NCBI GenBank assembly: GCA_023432225.1
Contig: JAEYUW010000036.1
Coordinates: 231,717-295,716 of the forward strand
From: Verrucomicrobiota bacterium
GTDB taxonomy: Bacteria; Verrucomicrobiota; Verrucomicrobiia; Opitutales; Opitutaceae
Direction: 5' to 3'
Length of the DNA stretch: 64,000 nt
Shown here: positions 33,911-43,137 of the stretch, in pieces
Numbering within the stretch: the first letter of the stretch is position 1
Layout: the number at the start of each line of letters is the position of its first letter
Program-made: the position numbers and the translations under genes
Notes under the pieces: model-generated
What the model was told of the DNA's origin: nothing
Databases searched by the model: none
Seen by the model: only the letters and a program-made list of their open reading frames with translations

Positions 33911-34107
33911 ATTTATATCAGGTGTGTGTAGCTCAATAAAACAGGCAGCCCCACGGCACGGCAAGCTCCGCGGCTGTATCTCGCGTGCAAATCGGCCGTT
34001 GCAGATTCGGTTTGCTACGGCCCGATGGAGCTGTTCTAACCACGCGCGAGATTTCAGCCGGGTCACCCGGTGGGTCTCTCCAACACAACACAACAACTGA
34101 ACGAACT

Positions 34108-36867
34108 ATGAACTCCTCCCCAAGGATGTCCTTGGCGGCGTTTGCCCTTATGCTGGGCGGCGTCTCCTTGGCGACCCAAGGCTTTGCCCAAGCGGCAGGC
34201 GCTTCGGATGCTGCAACGGATGACAAGGTCCTGAAACTCGACAAGTTCGAGGTCACGGGCTCCTACATTCCCTTCGCGGGCACGCAGACTGCGTTGCCTG
34301 TCACGACCCTCGACACCAAGGCCATTGAGGCCACGGGTGTCACCACCAACGTTCTCGAAGTGCTGCGCAAAGCCGCGCCGCAGTTCTCGGGCAACAGCAA
34401 CCTCGGTAACTCGAATGCAAACATCTCCTCCGGCTCGACCGGTGGCGGTTCGCAGGTCGCGTTCCGCAACACGCAGACGCTCGTCCTCGTGAACGGCCGT
34501 CGCATGTCCTACTCGGCGGTGCTCGCTTCGGGCGGCTTCCAATTCGTCGACGTGAACCTCATTCCGGTTTCCGCCGTGGCGAAGATCGAAATCCTGCAGG
34601 ACGGCGCCTCCGCCACCTACGGCACCGATGCCGTCGCGGGCGTGGTCAACATCGTCCTGAAGAATGACTACAAGGGTATGGAGGTGAGCACGCATTACGG
34701 CTTCACCAGCAATACCGGCAAATACGAGGAGCGCTCCTTCTCCGTCGTCGGCGGCGCCGCCTCCGACAAGACCTCGGTGACCTTCGCCGCGGAATACACG
34801 CAGTCGGATCCGGTCTTCAACAAGGACCGCGAGTTCTCCAACCCGACCTACGGCACGGCGAGCTTCGGCGGCGTCATCAACACCCGCACGAACCCGAACG
34901 TCTATTACGTTCTCAAACCCGGCCTGAATGCGCCGCCCGCCGGTCACACCGACTTGGCGACTCTCGTTGCCCAGGGCATCTATATCCAAGTCAACTCGAG
35001 CAACCTCATCAGCGGTCTCGGCAATGAACAGCAATACGCGTTCAACCTGTCCGAATACGTCACGATGATCCTCCAGAACAAGCGCACCAGCGCGATGTTG
35101 AACTTCGAACACAAGGCGACGGACGACATCACCGTTTTTGGCGACCTCATCTATACGAAAACGCAGACCTATTCGCAGCTGAATGCCCAGCCGATTACGG
35201 CCGTGCTCGCGGCTGACAATCCTTCGAATCCGACCACCCAGACGATGCTCGTGCGCAATCGCTTCATCACGAATCCGCGCGAATACTACTACGACACGGC
35301 CACCATCCGCGGCATCATCGGCGCCCGCGGCAAGCTCGGGGACAAATACACCTGGGAAACCGCCGCCAACAAGAACGTCGTCGACCAGTCCTACACCAAT
35401 AAGAACGTCGTCAACGCGGTCCTCCGCGCCGATGCCGTCGCCAACGGCCTGATCAACCTCGCCGCGCGCCAGCAAGCCGCGGGCGCGGTGGCGGCTGCCG
35501 GCTTCTTCGGCACCGCTCTCGGCAACGCCACCTCGACGCTCACCACCTACGACGCTCGCGTCGCCGGTGAACTCGTCGAACTCCCCGGTGGTCCGGTGGG
35601 CTTCGCGGTCGGTGCCGAATACCGTGTCGAGTCGCTCAAGCAGACCTCGGACGTCTATTCGCAAGCCAACACCTTCGGCTGGGAATCGGCCACGACGCTC
35701 GACCCGTTTGACTCGAGCCGCACCGTTTCCTCCATCTTCGGCGAACTGCGCATTCCGCTCGTCGGGAAGAGCCAGAACCTCCCCGGCGTCTACTCGCTCG
35801 AACTCGATGCCGCCGGCCGTTTCGAGAAATACAGCGACACCGACGACCCGTCCGTTCCGAAGGTCTCGCTCTCGTGGCGTCCGTTCAACGAGGAATTCCT
35901 CCTCCGCGGCACGTTCTCGAAGTCCTTCTCCGCTCCGACGCTCTTCAATCTGTTCGGCCCGGGCGGCATCGGCTTCACCGACTCGCTCGCGCTCGACAAG
36001 CTCGGCGGCGGCTCCATCACCGGTCAGGCGCAGTCGCGCAGCGGCTCGAACCCGAACCTCATGCCTTCGCGCTCGAAGAACTACACGTTCGGCTTTGTCT
36101 GGTCCCCGAAGGCCGTCAAGGGCCTGTCGGTTACCGTCGACTACTTCAACATCGAGCAAACCGACCTGATCTCCACGATCGGCGCCGAGACGATCCTCCA
36201 AGACGTCGAACTCAACGGCCCGGCGTCCCCGTATGCCGGCTTCGTTAAGATCACCGGCTTCAACGGCACCGCGATCACCGCCCCTGGCCAGATCGGCAAC
36301 AACGCCATCGATGACATCTACGTCACCGACACGCTGGTCAACATCGCCAGCGTCAAGCTCAAGGGTATCGACATGAAGGTCGAGTATACCTACCAGCACG
36401 ACGTCTGGGGCCGCTTCGACACCAACCTCTCGGTCGGCTACTACGACTCATACACGGTCCAGGCGCTCCCGAGCGTCGATCCGTTTGAGACCGTCGACCT
36501 CGCCACGAACACCAACGGCACCATCCCGCGCTGGATGAGCTACGCCTCCGTCTCCTGGACCCGCGGTCACTGGGGTGCGAACCTCGGCTGGCAGCACATC
36601 CCGGGCGTCACCGACGTGAATGGCACCGGCACCGCCGCCTCGCCCTTCGAGGTCGCCTCCTACGACAGCTTCGACGTCTCTGGCCGCTACACCTTCGGCT
36701 CGGACTGGAAGATGCTCAATGGTCTCAGCGTCCGCCTCGGCGTGAACAATGTGTTCAACAAGATGCCGCCGGCCGCCGGCGGCACCTTCACGGACTCGAA
36801 TGCCGACATCGCGACCTACAACCCGGTCGGTCGCCTCTACTTCGTCGAAGCGAAATACACGTTCTAA
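34108..36867 (+). CDS. TonB-dependent receptor (SusC-like), first of a tandem pair
   Basis: The 919-residue outer-membrane receptor starts at ATG 34108. Signal peptide (to about FAQA, residue 31), then LKLDKFEVTGSYIP, which occupies the TonB-box region in this group, then the plug domain (residues 60-190) with AFRNTQTLVLVNGRRMSYS and DGASATYGTDAVAGVVNIVL, and a 22-strand barrel ending in VGRLYFVEAKYTF with the terminal Phe. It imports a bound ligand with TonB energy; adjacent S9 peptidases suggest peptides or peptide-like ligands. There is no Shine-Dalgarno sequence; the leader is a CA-rich run (CTCCAACACAACACAACAAC). Same length and order as the next gene, so the pair arose by duplication. 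A terminator follows. Confidence 0.93.
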   Translation: MNSSPRMSLAAFALMLGGVSLATQGFAQAAGASDAATDDKVLKLDKFEVTGSYIPFAGTQTALPVTTLDTKAIEATGVTTNVLEVLRKAAPQFSGNSNLGNSNANISSGSTGGGSQVAFRNTQTLVLVNGRRMSYSAVLASGGFQFVDVNLIPVSAVAKIEILQDGASATYGTDAVAGVVNIVLKNDYKGMEVSTHYGFTSNTGKYEERSFSVVGGAASDKTSVTFAAEYTQSDPVFNKDREFSNPTYGTASFGGVINTRTNPNVYYVLKPGLNAPPAGHTDLATLVAQGIYIQVNSSNLISGLGNEQQYAFNLSEYVTMILQNKRTSAMLNFEHKATDDITVFGDLIYTKTQTYSQLNAQPITAVLAADNPSNPTTQTMLVRNRFITNPREYYYDTATIRGIIGARGKLGDKYTWETAANKNVVDQSYTNKNVVNAVLRADAVANGLINLAARQQAAGAVAAAGFFGTALGNATSTLTTYDARVAGELVELPGGPVGFAVGAEYRVESLKQTSDVYSQANTFGWESATTLDPFDSSRTVSSIFGELRIPLVGKSQNLPGVYSLELDAAGRFEKYSDTDDPSVPKVSLSWRPFNEEFLLRGTFSKSFSAPTLFNLFGPGGIGFTDSLALDKLGGGSITGQAQSRSGSNPNLMPSRSKNYTFGFVWSPKAVKGLSVTVDYFNIEQTDLISTIGAETILQDVELNGPASPYAGFVKITGFNGTAITAPGQIGNNAIDDIYVTDTLVNIASVKLKGIDMKVEYTYQHDVWGRFDTNLSVGYYDSYTVQALPSVDPFETVDLATNTNGTIPRWMSYASVSWTRGHWGANLGWQHIPGVTDVNGTGTAASPFEVASYDSFDVSGRYTFGSDWKMLNGLSVRLGVNNVFNKMPPAAGGTFTDSNADIATYNPVGRLYFVEAKYTF

Positions 36868-36896
36868 GCTTCGCTTCGCATCAGCTCTCTGACTTC

Positions 36897-36926
36897 AGCG
36901 GCCCGGGTAACCGGGCCGCTTTTTTT
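36897..36926 (+). terminator. Terminator between the TonB receptor genes
   Basis: AGCGGCCCGG and CCGGGCCGCT form a perfect 10-bp stem with loop GTAA, followed by seven Ts. Confidence 0.93.
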
Positions 36927-36957
36927 GTGGGGCGTCGCCGGACATTTTGTCGTGTCG

Positions 36958-36999
36958 TCGTGGATTTGTGCGCATTGGTCGTGATTATTGCGCATTTCG
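36958..36999. promoter_or_regulatory. Two direct repeats of about 21 bp upstream of the second TonB receptor gene
   Basis: TCGTGGATTTGTGCGCATTGG is directly followed by a second copy (TCGTGATTATTGCGCATTTCG); with one gap most positions agree, including TCGTG, ATT and TGCGCATT. They lie about 110-150 bp before the start codon and could be a binding site; no partner element is seen upstream of the first receptor gene. Confidence 0.45.
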
Positions 37000-37106
37000 T
37001 CTTGCATCGGCGTCATAAGGGTATTTCCCCGTTCCCCACACCAAGCAGACCCTGAGCGCACCTCAGTGGTCAGCTCCAACACAACTGCAACACAACCGAA
37101 CTACGT

Positions 37107-39866
37107 ATGAACGCACGTTCCGCATGGAATATGCGGTCGGCGCTGGCGCTGCTTTTGAGCGCTAGCCTGATCCCTGCCGCGGTGGCCCAGACTGCTTCCG
37201 CTTCCGACAAAGACAAAGATAAGCAGGACGAGCCGCTGAAGCTCGATAAGTTTGTCGTCACTGGCTCCCTCATCCCGATCGCGGCCGATACCCCCGCCGT
37301 TCCGATCACGACGATCACCGCCACGGACATCGAAAAGTCGGGCGTTAACACCGACCTCCTCCAAGTCCTCAAGAAGACGCAGCCGTATTTCTACGGTGCG
37401 AACAACCTGGGCTCCGACAACGGCAACATCTCGTCCGGTTCGACGAACGGTGGCTCGGCGGTCGCGCTCCGCAACCGCGCCACGCTCGTCCTCATCAACG
37501 GTCGTCGCGCGGCGGTCTCCCCGGTCCTCGCTTCCGGCGGCGGCAACTTCGTCGATGTGAGCCTCATCCCCGTCGCGGCGGTTGAGCGCATCGAAATCCT
37601 CTCTGATGGCGCTTCCGCGACCTACGGTTCGGACGCGGTGTCCGGCGTCGTGAACGTCATCCTCAAGACGAATTACAACGGCGTCGAAGTCGGCGGCAAT
37701 TACGGCTGGGCTCCCGGTGACACGAACTGGGCCACGCGCAGCTACTACGCGGTCGCGGGCGCCAGCTCCGGCAAGACCAACGTCACGATCTCGACCGAGT
37801 GGAAGCTCAGCGATCCGCTCATTCAGAAGGACCGTGAGTGGGCCAAGCGCCAGTTCCGCACGCCCTCGTTCGCCGGCTCGATCAACATCGGCAACGACTT
37901 CTACTACCTGAAGCCCAGCCTGAATGCGCCGGCGCAGAACCTGGACCTCTCGCTCGCCGACATCGTCGCGCAAGGCATCTACTCCGGCCCGCTGACCCAG
38001 GACCAGGTCGCGCAGAACTTCGACCTCGCCGAAAAGCCCACGATGCTCCTCAAGGCGTCCCGCCGCAGCTTCACCGCCGCCGTGGACCACCAGATCAACG
38101 ATTCGGCCCGCATCTTTGGCGACTTCATCTACACGATCACCGAAACCGAATCCGTGCTGAACGCTCAGCCGGTTTCCGGCAACGTCATCGCTTCGAACGC
38201 GAACAACCCGTTTGCGGTCACCGTTACGGCCCGTAACCGCTTCGTTGACTTCCCCCGCGTCTACAAGGCGGAGTCCACCAGCACGCGCGGCGTCGTCGGC
38301 GTGAAGGGCAGCATCGAAGGCACTTCGTGGAACTACGAGGCCGCCGGCACCTTCAACCGCACGATCCAGCACTTCCGTAACAAGAACCTGATCGATGCGG
38401 TGAAATACACCGAGCTCACCAATAGCGGCGCCTACAACCCCTTCGCGCGCGTTCAGGCACCGGGCGTCGTCGAGTCGATGCTCGGCACGAGCTTCCGTGA
38501 CTACGTTTCCGAGCTGAACGGCTTCGACGTCCGCATCAGCGGCGAGTTGATGAACCTCCCCGCCGGCCCGCTTGCGGTCGGTATCGGCGCCGAAACGCGC
38601 TGGGAGCACCTCAAGTTCGACAACGATCGCTACGACCAAACCGGCCAGTGGCTCCAAGCCACGCCGCGCCAGCCGTTCTCGGCCCGTTCCAACACGGACG
38701 GCTTCTTCGCCGAAGCGCGCGCTCCGATCTTCGACAAGAACAACGCCATCCCCGGCTTCCACATGTTCGAAGTGTCCGTCGCGGCCCGCAAAGACATCTA
38801 CAGCAAGACCTCCGACCCGACCGTGCCGAAATACACGATCCGCTGGCTGCCGTTCAACGACGAGCTCGCGATTCGCGCCACCTACTCGGAGTCCTTCTCG
38901 GCGCCCACGCTGTATGACCTCCTCGGGCCCGTCTCCGTCGGCTTCACCTCGTCGATCAACATCGCGCGTTACGACACCGCCGGCAACCCGCTCAACGTGA
39001 ACACCGGCTCCCGCCAGTATCGTTCGCAGTCCGGCTCGAATCCGAACCTGAACCCCTCGGAATCCCGCAACTGGACCGCCGGCGTTGTCTGGTCGCCCAA
39101 GAAGTTCAAGGGCCTCGAGCTCTCCGCGGACTGGTTCAACATCGATGAGCGCGACCTGATCTCGACGATCTCCTCGTCCCTCATCGTCAGCTCCGTCGAG
39201 CGCTACGGTGCCGCCTCCCCCTACGCTTCGCTCGTTCGTGTCGCCCCCTCCCTCAACGGCGAGACGCACTTCGCGGATGGCGCCGCGATCACCACGCCCG
39301 GCCAGATGTCCAATCGCCCGTCTGATGAAGTTTGGATCACCAACCAGCTCGTGAACGTCGCCGGTGTGTGGCAGGATGGTATGGACGTCAGCGCCAGCTA
39401 CACTTGGGACAGCAAGACGATGGGTGTCTTCCGTGGCACGGTGAACGGCACCTACATCCGCAGCTACGTCGTCCAGAGCCTCCCGACCTCGGCGCCGTTT
39501 AACTACGCCGACAGCTTCTCGGGCACCAGCGTGTATCCGCGCTATCGCACCTTCGCGCGCCTGTCGTGGGACTACAAGGACGTCGACGTGGGCATCTCGC
39601 ACACGTGGATTCCTGAGGTCGACGATGTCGCCGCGGCCGTCGAGGCTCCGGTCGATGCCTATCACACCTTCGACGTCCAGGTTGGCTATGATTTCAAAGG
39701 CTGGGGCAACAAGTGGGTCCAAGGCCTGCGCGTCACCGCCGGCGTGAACAACGTGTTCAACGTCGAGCCGCCCTACGCCGCCTCCGAAGGCAACCAGAGC
39801 CACGACATCAACACCTACGATCCGATCGGCCGCTTCGTTTACTTCGCGGCGAAATACAAGTTCTGA
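37107..39866 (+). CDS. TonB-dependent receptor (SusC-like), second of a tandem pair
   Basis: The 919-residue receptor has a signal peptide (MNARSAWNMRSALALLLSAS to VAQ), the segment LKLDKFVVTGSLIPIAADT, a plug domain with TLVLINGRRAAVSP and SDGASATYGSDAVSGVVNVI, and a long beta-barrel ending in IGRFVYFAAKYKF. Barrel-loop sequences differ markedly from the first receptor while plug and barrel ends agree, as expected if the two take different but related ligands. Its start codon follows another CA-rich leader (CTCCAACACAACTGCAACAC) without a ribosome binding site. It is separated from the first receptor by a terminator and a region with direct repeats, so the two may be controlled separately. 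Confidence 0.93.
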   Translation: MNARSAWNMRSALALLLSASLIPAAVAQTASASDKDKDKQDEPLKLDKFVVTGSLIPIAADTPAVPITTITATDIEKSGVNTDLLQVLKKTQPYFYGANNLGSDNGNISSGSTNGGSAVALRNRATLVLINGRRAAVSPVLASGGGNFVDVSLIPVAAVERIEILSDGASATYGSDAVSGVVNVILKTNYNGVEVGGNYGWAPGDTNWATRSYYAVAGASSGKTNVTISTEWKLSDPLIQKDREWAKRQFRTPSFAGSINIGNDFYYLKPSLNAPAQNLDLSLADIVAQGIYSGPLTQDQVAQNFDLAEKPTMLLKASRRSFTAAVDHQINDSARIFGDFIYTITETESVLNAQPVSGNVIASNANNPFAVTVTARNRFVDFPRVYKAESTSTRGVVGVKGSIEGTSWNYEAAGTFNRTIQHFRNKNLIDAVKYTELTNSGAYNPFARVQAPGVVESMLGTSFRDYVSELNGFDVRISGELMNLPAGPLAVGIGAETRWEHLKFDNDRYDQTGQWLQATPRQPFSARSNTDGFFAEARAPIFDKNNAIPGFHMFEVSVAARKDIYSKTSDPTVPKYTIRWLPFNDELAIRATYSESFSAPTLYDLLGPVSVGFTSSINIARYDTAGNPLNVNTGSRQYRSQSGSNPNLNPSESRNWTAGVVWSPKKFKGLELSADWFNIDERDLISTISSSLIVSSVERYGAASPYASLVRVAPSLNGETHFADGAAITTPGQMSNRPSDEVWITNQLVNVAGVWQDGMDVSASYTWDSKTMGVFRGTVNGTYIRSYVVQSLPTSAPFNYADSFSGTSVYPRYRTFARLSWDYKDVDVGISHTWIPEVDDVAAAVEAPVDAYHTFDVQVGYDFKGWGNKWVQGLRVTAGVNNVFNVEPPYAASEGNQSHDINTYDPIGRFVYFAAKYKF

Positions 39867-39898
39867 GTGAACGGACGAATCGGTTGATTCAACTTCCA

Positions 39899-39925
39899 GC
39901 CGGGCCCGACGGGGCCCGGCTTTTT
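39899..39925 (+). terminator. Terminator after the second TonB receptor gene
   Basis: GCCGGGCCC and GGGCCCGGC form a perfect 9-bp stem with loop GACG and a TTTTT tail. Confidence 0.9.
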
Positions 39926-40050
39926 CTTAGCCCATCCCCCCTTGCTCCGAAAAAGCGTGAACGACCCGCGCCTTCGCGCAGCATCTCACGCCCACCACCA
40001 CCGCCGGTAGACTGCGTTTCGACCTCGGCGGACACACACCAACGACCGCT

Positions 40051-42066
40051 ATGAACCTGTCCGGTTTACGCCTGCCCCGGCTTGCCGCCGGTTTGACCCT
40101 GCTCGCCTCGCTCGCGCTTCGCCTCGATGCCGCCGAGATGCTCCCCGTCGAAACCTACTTCGACGATAACTCCATCCGCCAGATGGCGCTTTCGCCCGAT
40201 GGCAACAAGATCGCGATGATCGCGCCGAACAACGGCCGCTACTCCATCGCGCTGTTGGACACCACCACCGGCAAGACCGGCGTCGTGGTGCATTTCAGCG
40301 ACGAAAACATCCGCAGTGTTTTCTGGAAGGGCAACGATCGCCTCCTGTTCACTTCCAATGTCGAGGGCCACGAAGTGCCGTTGCTCGCGTCGACTGATCT
40401 CCAGGGCAAATCGGTGAAGCGCATCCTCGAGTCGCGCCGCCGCCGCGACGATTTCTCGCTTTTCTTCGGTTCCCTCGAGGACTCCTTCCCCAAGAGCGAC
40501 GATCACATTCTGATCCTCGGCTACACCTCGGAATCCGAACCGTCGCGCATCGCGCCGTCGATGCCGCGCAACCCCACGCCCAACATTTACCAGGTCAACG
40601 TCAAGACCGCGAAGCGCCTCCAACTCACGGTGCTCGAACAGGGAAGTGACAACCATCTCTTCGACGGCGAAGGCAATCTCCGGATCGCCGTTTTCTACGA
40701 GGGCTCCAAGATGTTTCTGCGGTCGCGCTCTGCCAACGGTCAGTCGTGGCACACCTTGCGCGAACTCGATCCGCTCGCTCCTGGCCTCGATGTCCGCTCC
40801 CTCAGCCTCGACGGCAAGACGGCCTACGTGATTTCCTACGCCGAACACGATCGCGGGGTCCTGCGCGAGATGGACCCCGAAACCGGTGCGCTCGGCCGTG
40901 TGCTCTTCGATCCGCCTGCCGGTGAGATTCAGAATCTCGTTTTCTCCCGCGACCGGAGCCGGCTGCTCGGAGTGACTTGGGAAGACGCCAAAGACCACAT
41001 TCACTGGTTCGACGAGAAGTGGCGCGCGCTCCAAGCCGGACTGGAGCAAGGTTTCAAAGGCTACGAAGTCGCCATCACGTCGCTCTCGCTCGACGAGAAA
41101 CGCTTCCTGTTCCGCGTCTACTCCGATCGCACTCCGGGCCTCTACTATCTGGCCGACCTGCGCGGCAAGGGCCTCCAAGTCCAGCCACTCTCCGCCGCGC
41201 GCCCCGCCATCAAAGCCGAACAAATGCGCCCCATGGAAGTGGTGAATTTCAACGCGCGCGACGGCTTGCCGATCCAGGGCTATCTGACGCGCCCCGCGGG
41301 CTCGGACGGCAAACGGGTTCCGCTGATCGTGCTCCCGCACGGCGGCCCGTGGGCGCGCGATTCGTGGGGCTTCGATCCCGAAGTGCAATTTCTCGCCAAT
41401 CGCGGCTACGCCGTTCTGCAGCTGAACTTCCGCAGCTCCACCGGCTACGGCCGCGCTTTCGTCGATGCGGGCGATCGCGAGTGGGGCGCCAAGATGCAGA
41501 ACGACATCACGGACGGTGTGAAGTGGACCATCGATCAAGGCATCGCCGATCCCGAGCGCATCGGGATCATGGGTGGCAGCTACGGCGGCTATGCGACGCT
41601 CGCTGGCGTCGCCTACACGCCGGAACTCTACAAGTTCGGCATCAACATCGTCGGCGTCGCTGACCTGAAATACATCACGCGCTACGACGTCCGCACCAAT
41701 CCCATTTCCCGCGCGGTCTACGTGAAGAAAGTCGGCGAGGGCGATGAGTTCCTCCGCTCCCGCTCACCCGTCAACTTCGTCTCGAACATTCGCGTTCCCA
41801 CGTTCCATGCCTACGGACGCAACGATCCCCGCGTGGAGATCGAGCAATGGCAACAGCTCGAGGGCCAGCTCAAGAAGCACGGCAAGCCTTATGAAATCCT
41901 CCTCGAGGAGAGCGAAGGCCACGGCTTCGAAAAAGCGGAAGCGGCGATCAAGCTCTACAAGGCCATCGATGGCTTCCTGGCGCGGAGCATGCCCACCGAA
42001 GTGAATCGCGGCCTCGTGCGTCCCGGCGAACTGCGCGTGATGGAGATGCCCGCCAAATCCAACTGA
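40051..42066 (+). CDS. S9 family (prolyl oligopeptidase-type) exported peptidase, second copy
   Basis: The 671-residue protein has a signal peptide (to about LRLDA, residue 27), a propeller-like N-terminal half (RQMALSPDGNKIAMIAPNN, ENIRSVFWKGNDRLLFTSN) and a C-terminal hydrolase domain with triad Ser510 in GGSYGGYATL, Asp592 in NDPRVE and His624 in EGHGF. The oxyanion segment LPHGGPWARDSWGF is also present. It is a paralogue of the peptidase at 31916-33910 and ends in the same type of tail. It is separated from the preceding receptor by a terminator, so it probably has its own promoter. The CA-rich leader (GGACACACACCAACGACCGC) resembles those of the receptor genes. Confidence 0.92.
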   Translation: MNLSGLRLPRLAAGLTLLASLALRLDAAEMLPVETYFDDNSIRQMALSPDGNKIAMIAPNNGRYSIALLDTTTGKTGVVVHFSDENIRSVFWKGNDRLLFTSNVEGHEVPLLASTDLQGKSVKRILESRRRRDDFSLFFGSLEDSFPKSDDHILILGYTSESEPSRIAPSMPRNPTPNIYQVNVKTAKRLQLTVLEQGSDNHLFDGEGNLRIAVFYEGSKMFLRSRSANGQSWHTLRELDPLAPGLDVRSLSLDGKTAYVISYAEHDRGVLREMDPETGALGRVLFDPPAGEIQNLVFSRDRSRLLGVTWEDAKDHIHWFDEKWRALQAGLEQGFKGYEVAITSLSLDEKRFLFRVYSDRTPGLYYLADLRGKGLQVQPLSAARPAIKAEQMRPMEVVNFNARDGLPIQGYLTRPAGSDGKRVPLIVLPHGGPWARDSWGFDPEVQFLANRGYAVLQLNFRSSTGYGRAFVDAGDREWGAKMQNDITDGVKWTIDQGIADPERIGIMGGSYGGYATLAGVAYTPELYKFGINIVGVADLKYITRYDVRTNPISRAVYVKKVGEGDEFLRSRSPVNFVSNIRVPTFHAYGRNDPRVEIEQWQQLEGQLKKHGKPYEILLEESEGHGFEKAEAAIKLYKAIDGFLARSMPTEVNRGLVRPGELRVMEMPAKSN

Positions 42067-42100
42067 GCCGGCGGCCTCGTCCTTCCTTCCCAAAAAACAA

Positions 42101-42128
42101 AGCCCCGGACACGTCCGGGGCTTTCTCT
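42101..42128 (+). terminator. Terminator of the second S9 peptidase gene
   Basis: AGCCCCGGA and TCCGGGGCT pair around CACG and are followed by TTCTCTT. An A-rich run precedes the stem, so it may also stop transcription from the convergent transaldolase gene. Confidence 0.85.
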
Positions 42129-42178
42129 TCGTAGCGGAAGTCGTGAGACTTTCGCCTTCGGCGCAACGCGCAGCCGCC

Positions 42179-43129
42179 TCAGCCACGCTTCTGCGCGAGC
42201 AGTTGCTCGAGCTTCACGATGTCGGCGGAGAACTGACGAATGCCCTCCGCGGTCTTCTCGGTGGCCATCGCGTCTTCGTTCAGGGCGAAGCGGAAGCTCT
42301 TCTCGTCGAAGCTCACCTTCGTGAGATTCGCGTTCTTCGCCGCGGTGGGGTCGAGCTTGCGCACGATCGGCGCGTTGCTCTTCGCGAGTTCGCCGAGGAG
42401 TTGCGGGCTGATGGTGAGCAGGTCGCAGCCGGCGAGCTCCGTGATTTCGCCCGTGTTGCGGAATGATGCGCCCATCACCTCGGTCTTGTAGCCGAATTTC
42501 TTGTAGTAGGCGTAGATCTCGGTGACCGACTTCACGCCGGGATCTTCCGCGGACGCGTAGTCCTTGCCCGTGGATTTCTTATACCAATCGAGAATACGAC
42601 CCACGAACGGCGAGATAAGCTGCACCTTCGCCTCCGCGCACGCGACCGCCTGGGCGAACGAGAAGAGCAGGGTGAGGTTGCAGCGGATGCCGTCCTTCTC
42701 GAGTTGCTCCGCGGCCTTGATGCCTTCCCACGTTGACGCGATCTTGATCAGCACGCGCTCGCGGCTGATGCCGGCCTTTTCGTAGCGGGCGATGATCTCG
42801 CGCGCTTTCGCGACGGTCGCCGCCGTGTCGAACGACAGGCGCGCGTCGACTTCCGTCGAAACACGGCCGGGAACAATCTTCAAAATTTCCGTGCCGAACA
42901 GCACGAGCAGGCCGTCGATCACCGCGCCGAGATCCGCTCCGGCAGGCGCGTCCTTCACGGCCTTGTCGACGATCCACGCGTAGTCGGACATGCCCGCCGC
43001 TTTCAGGATCAAGCTGGGGTTGGTCGTCGCATCGCGCGGCGCAAACGCTTTCATGCTGGCGAAGTCGCCGGTATCGGCGACCACGACGGTGAATTGCTTC
43101 AGTTGGTCGAGCTGGCTCGGGGTGGACAT
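42179..43129 (-). CDS. tal: Transaldolase
   Basis: The 316-residue protein is full length for the TalA/TalB class, which moves a dihydroxyacetone unit between sugar phosphates in the non-oxidative pentose phosphate pathway. MSTPSQLDQLKQFTVVVADT is the typical start, DATTNPSLILKA the N-terminal signature, and the Schiff-base Lys is K129 in RVLIKIASTWEGI. TLLFSFAQAVACAEA and ISPFVGRILDWYKK are also diagnostic. ATG 43129 lies 8 bp after the stop of the CCA-adding enzyme gene, so the two are probably co-transcribed. Confidence 0.96.
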   Translation of the reverse strand: MSTPSQLDQLKQFTVVVADTGDFASMKAFAPRDATTNPSLILKAAGMSDYAWIVDKAVKDAPAGADLGAVIDGLLVLFGTEILKIVPGRVSTEVDARLSFDTAATVAKAREIIARYEKAGISRERVLIKIASTWEGIKAAEQLEKDGIRCNLTLLFSFAQAVACAEAKVQLISPFVGRILDWYKKSTGKDYASAEDPGVKSVTEIYAYYKKFGYKTEVMGASFRNTGEITELAGCDLLTISPQLLGELAKSNAPIVRKLDPTAAKNANLTKVSFDEKSFRFALNEDAMATEKTAEGIRQFSADIVKLEQLLAQKRG

Positions 43130-43137
43130 GAGGCTGG

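Noticed and set aside
34063..36399. Minus-strand open frame opposite the first TonB receptor
   Set aside because: Same reasons: biased composition, no start context, and a fully convincing sense gene.
37101..39803. Minus-strand open frame of 900 codons opposite the second TonB receptor
   Set aside because: No domain is recognisable and composition is Arg/Val/Asp/Gly-biased, as for other antisense frames. The sense frame is a complete receptor.
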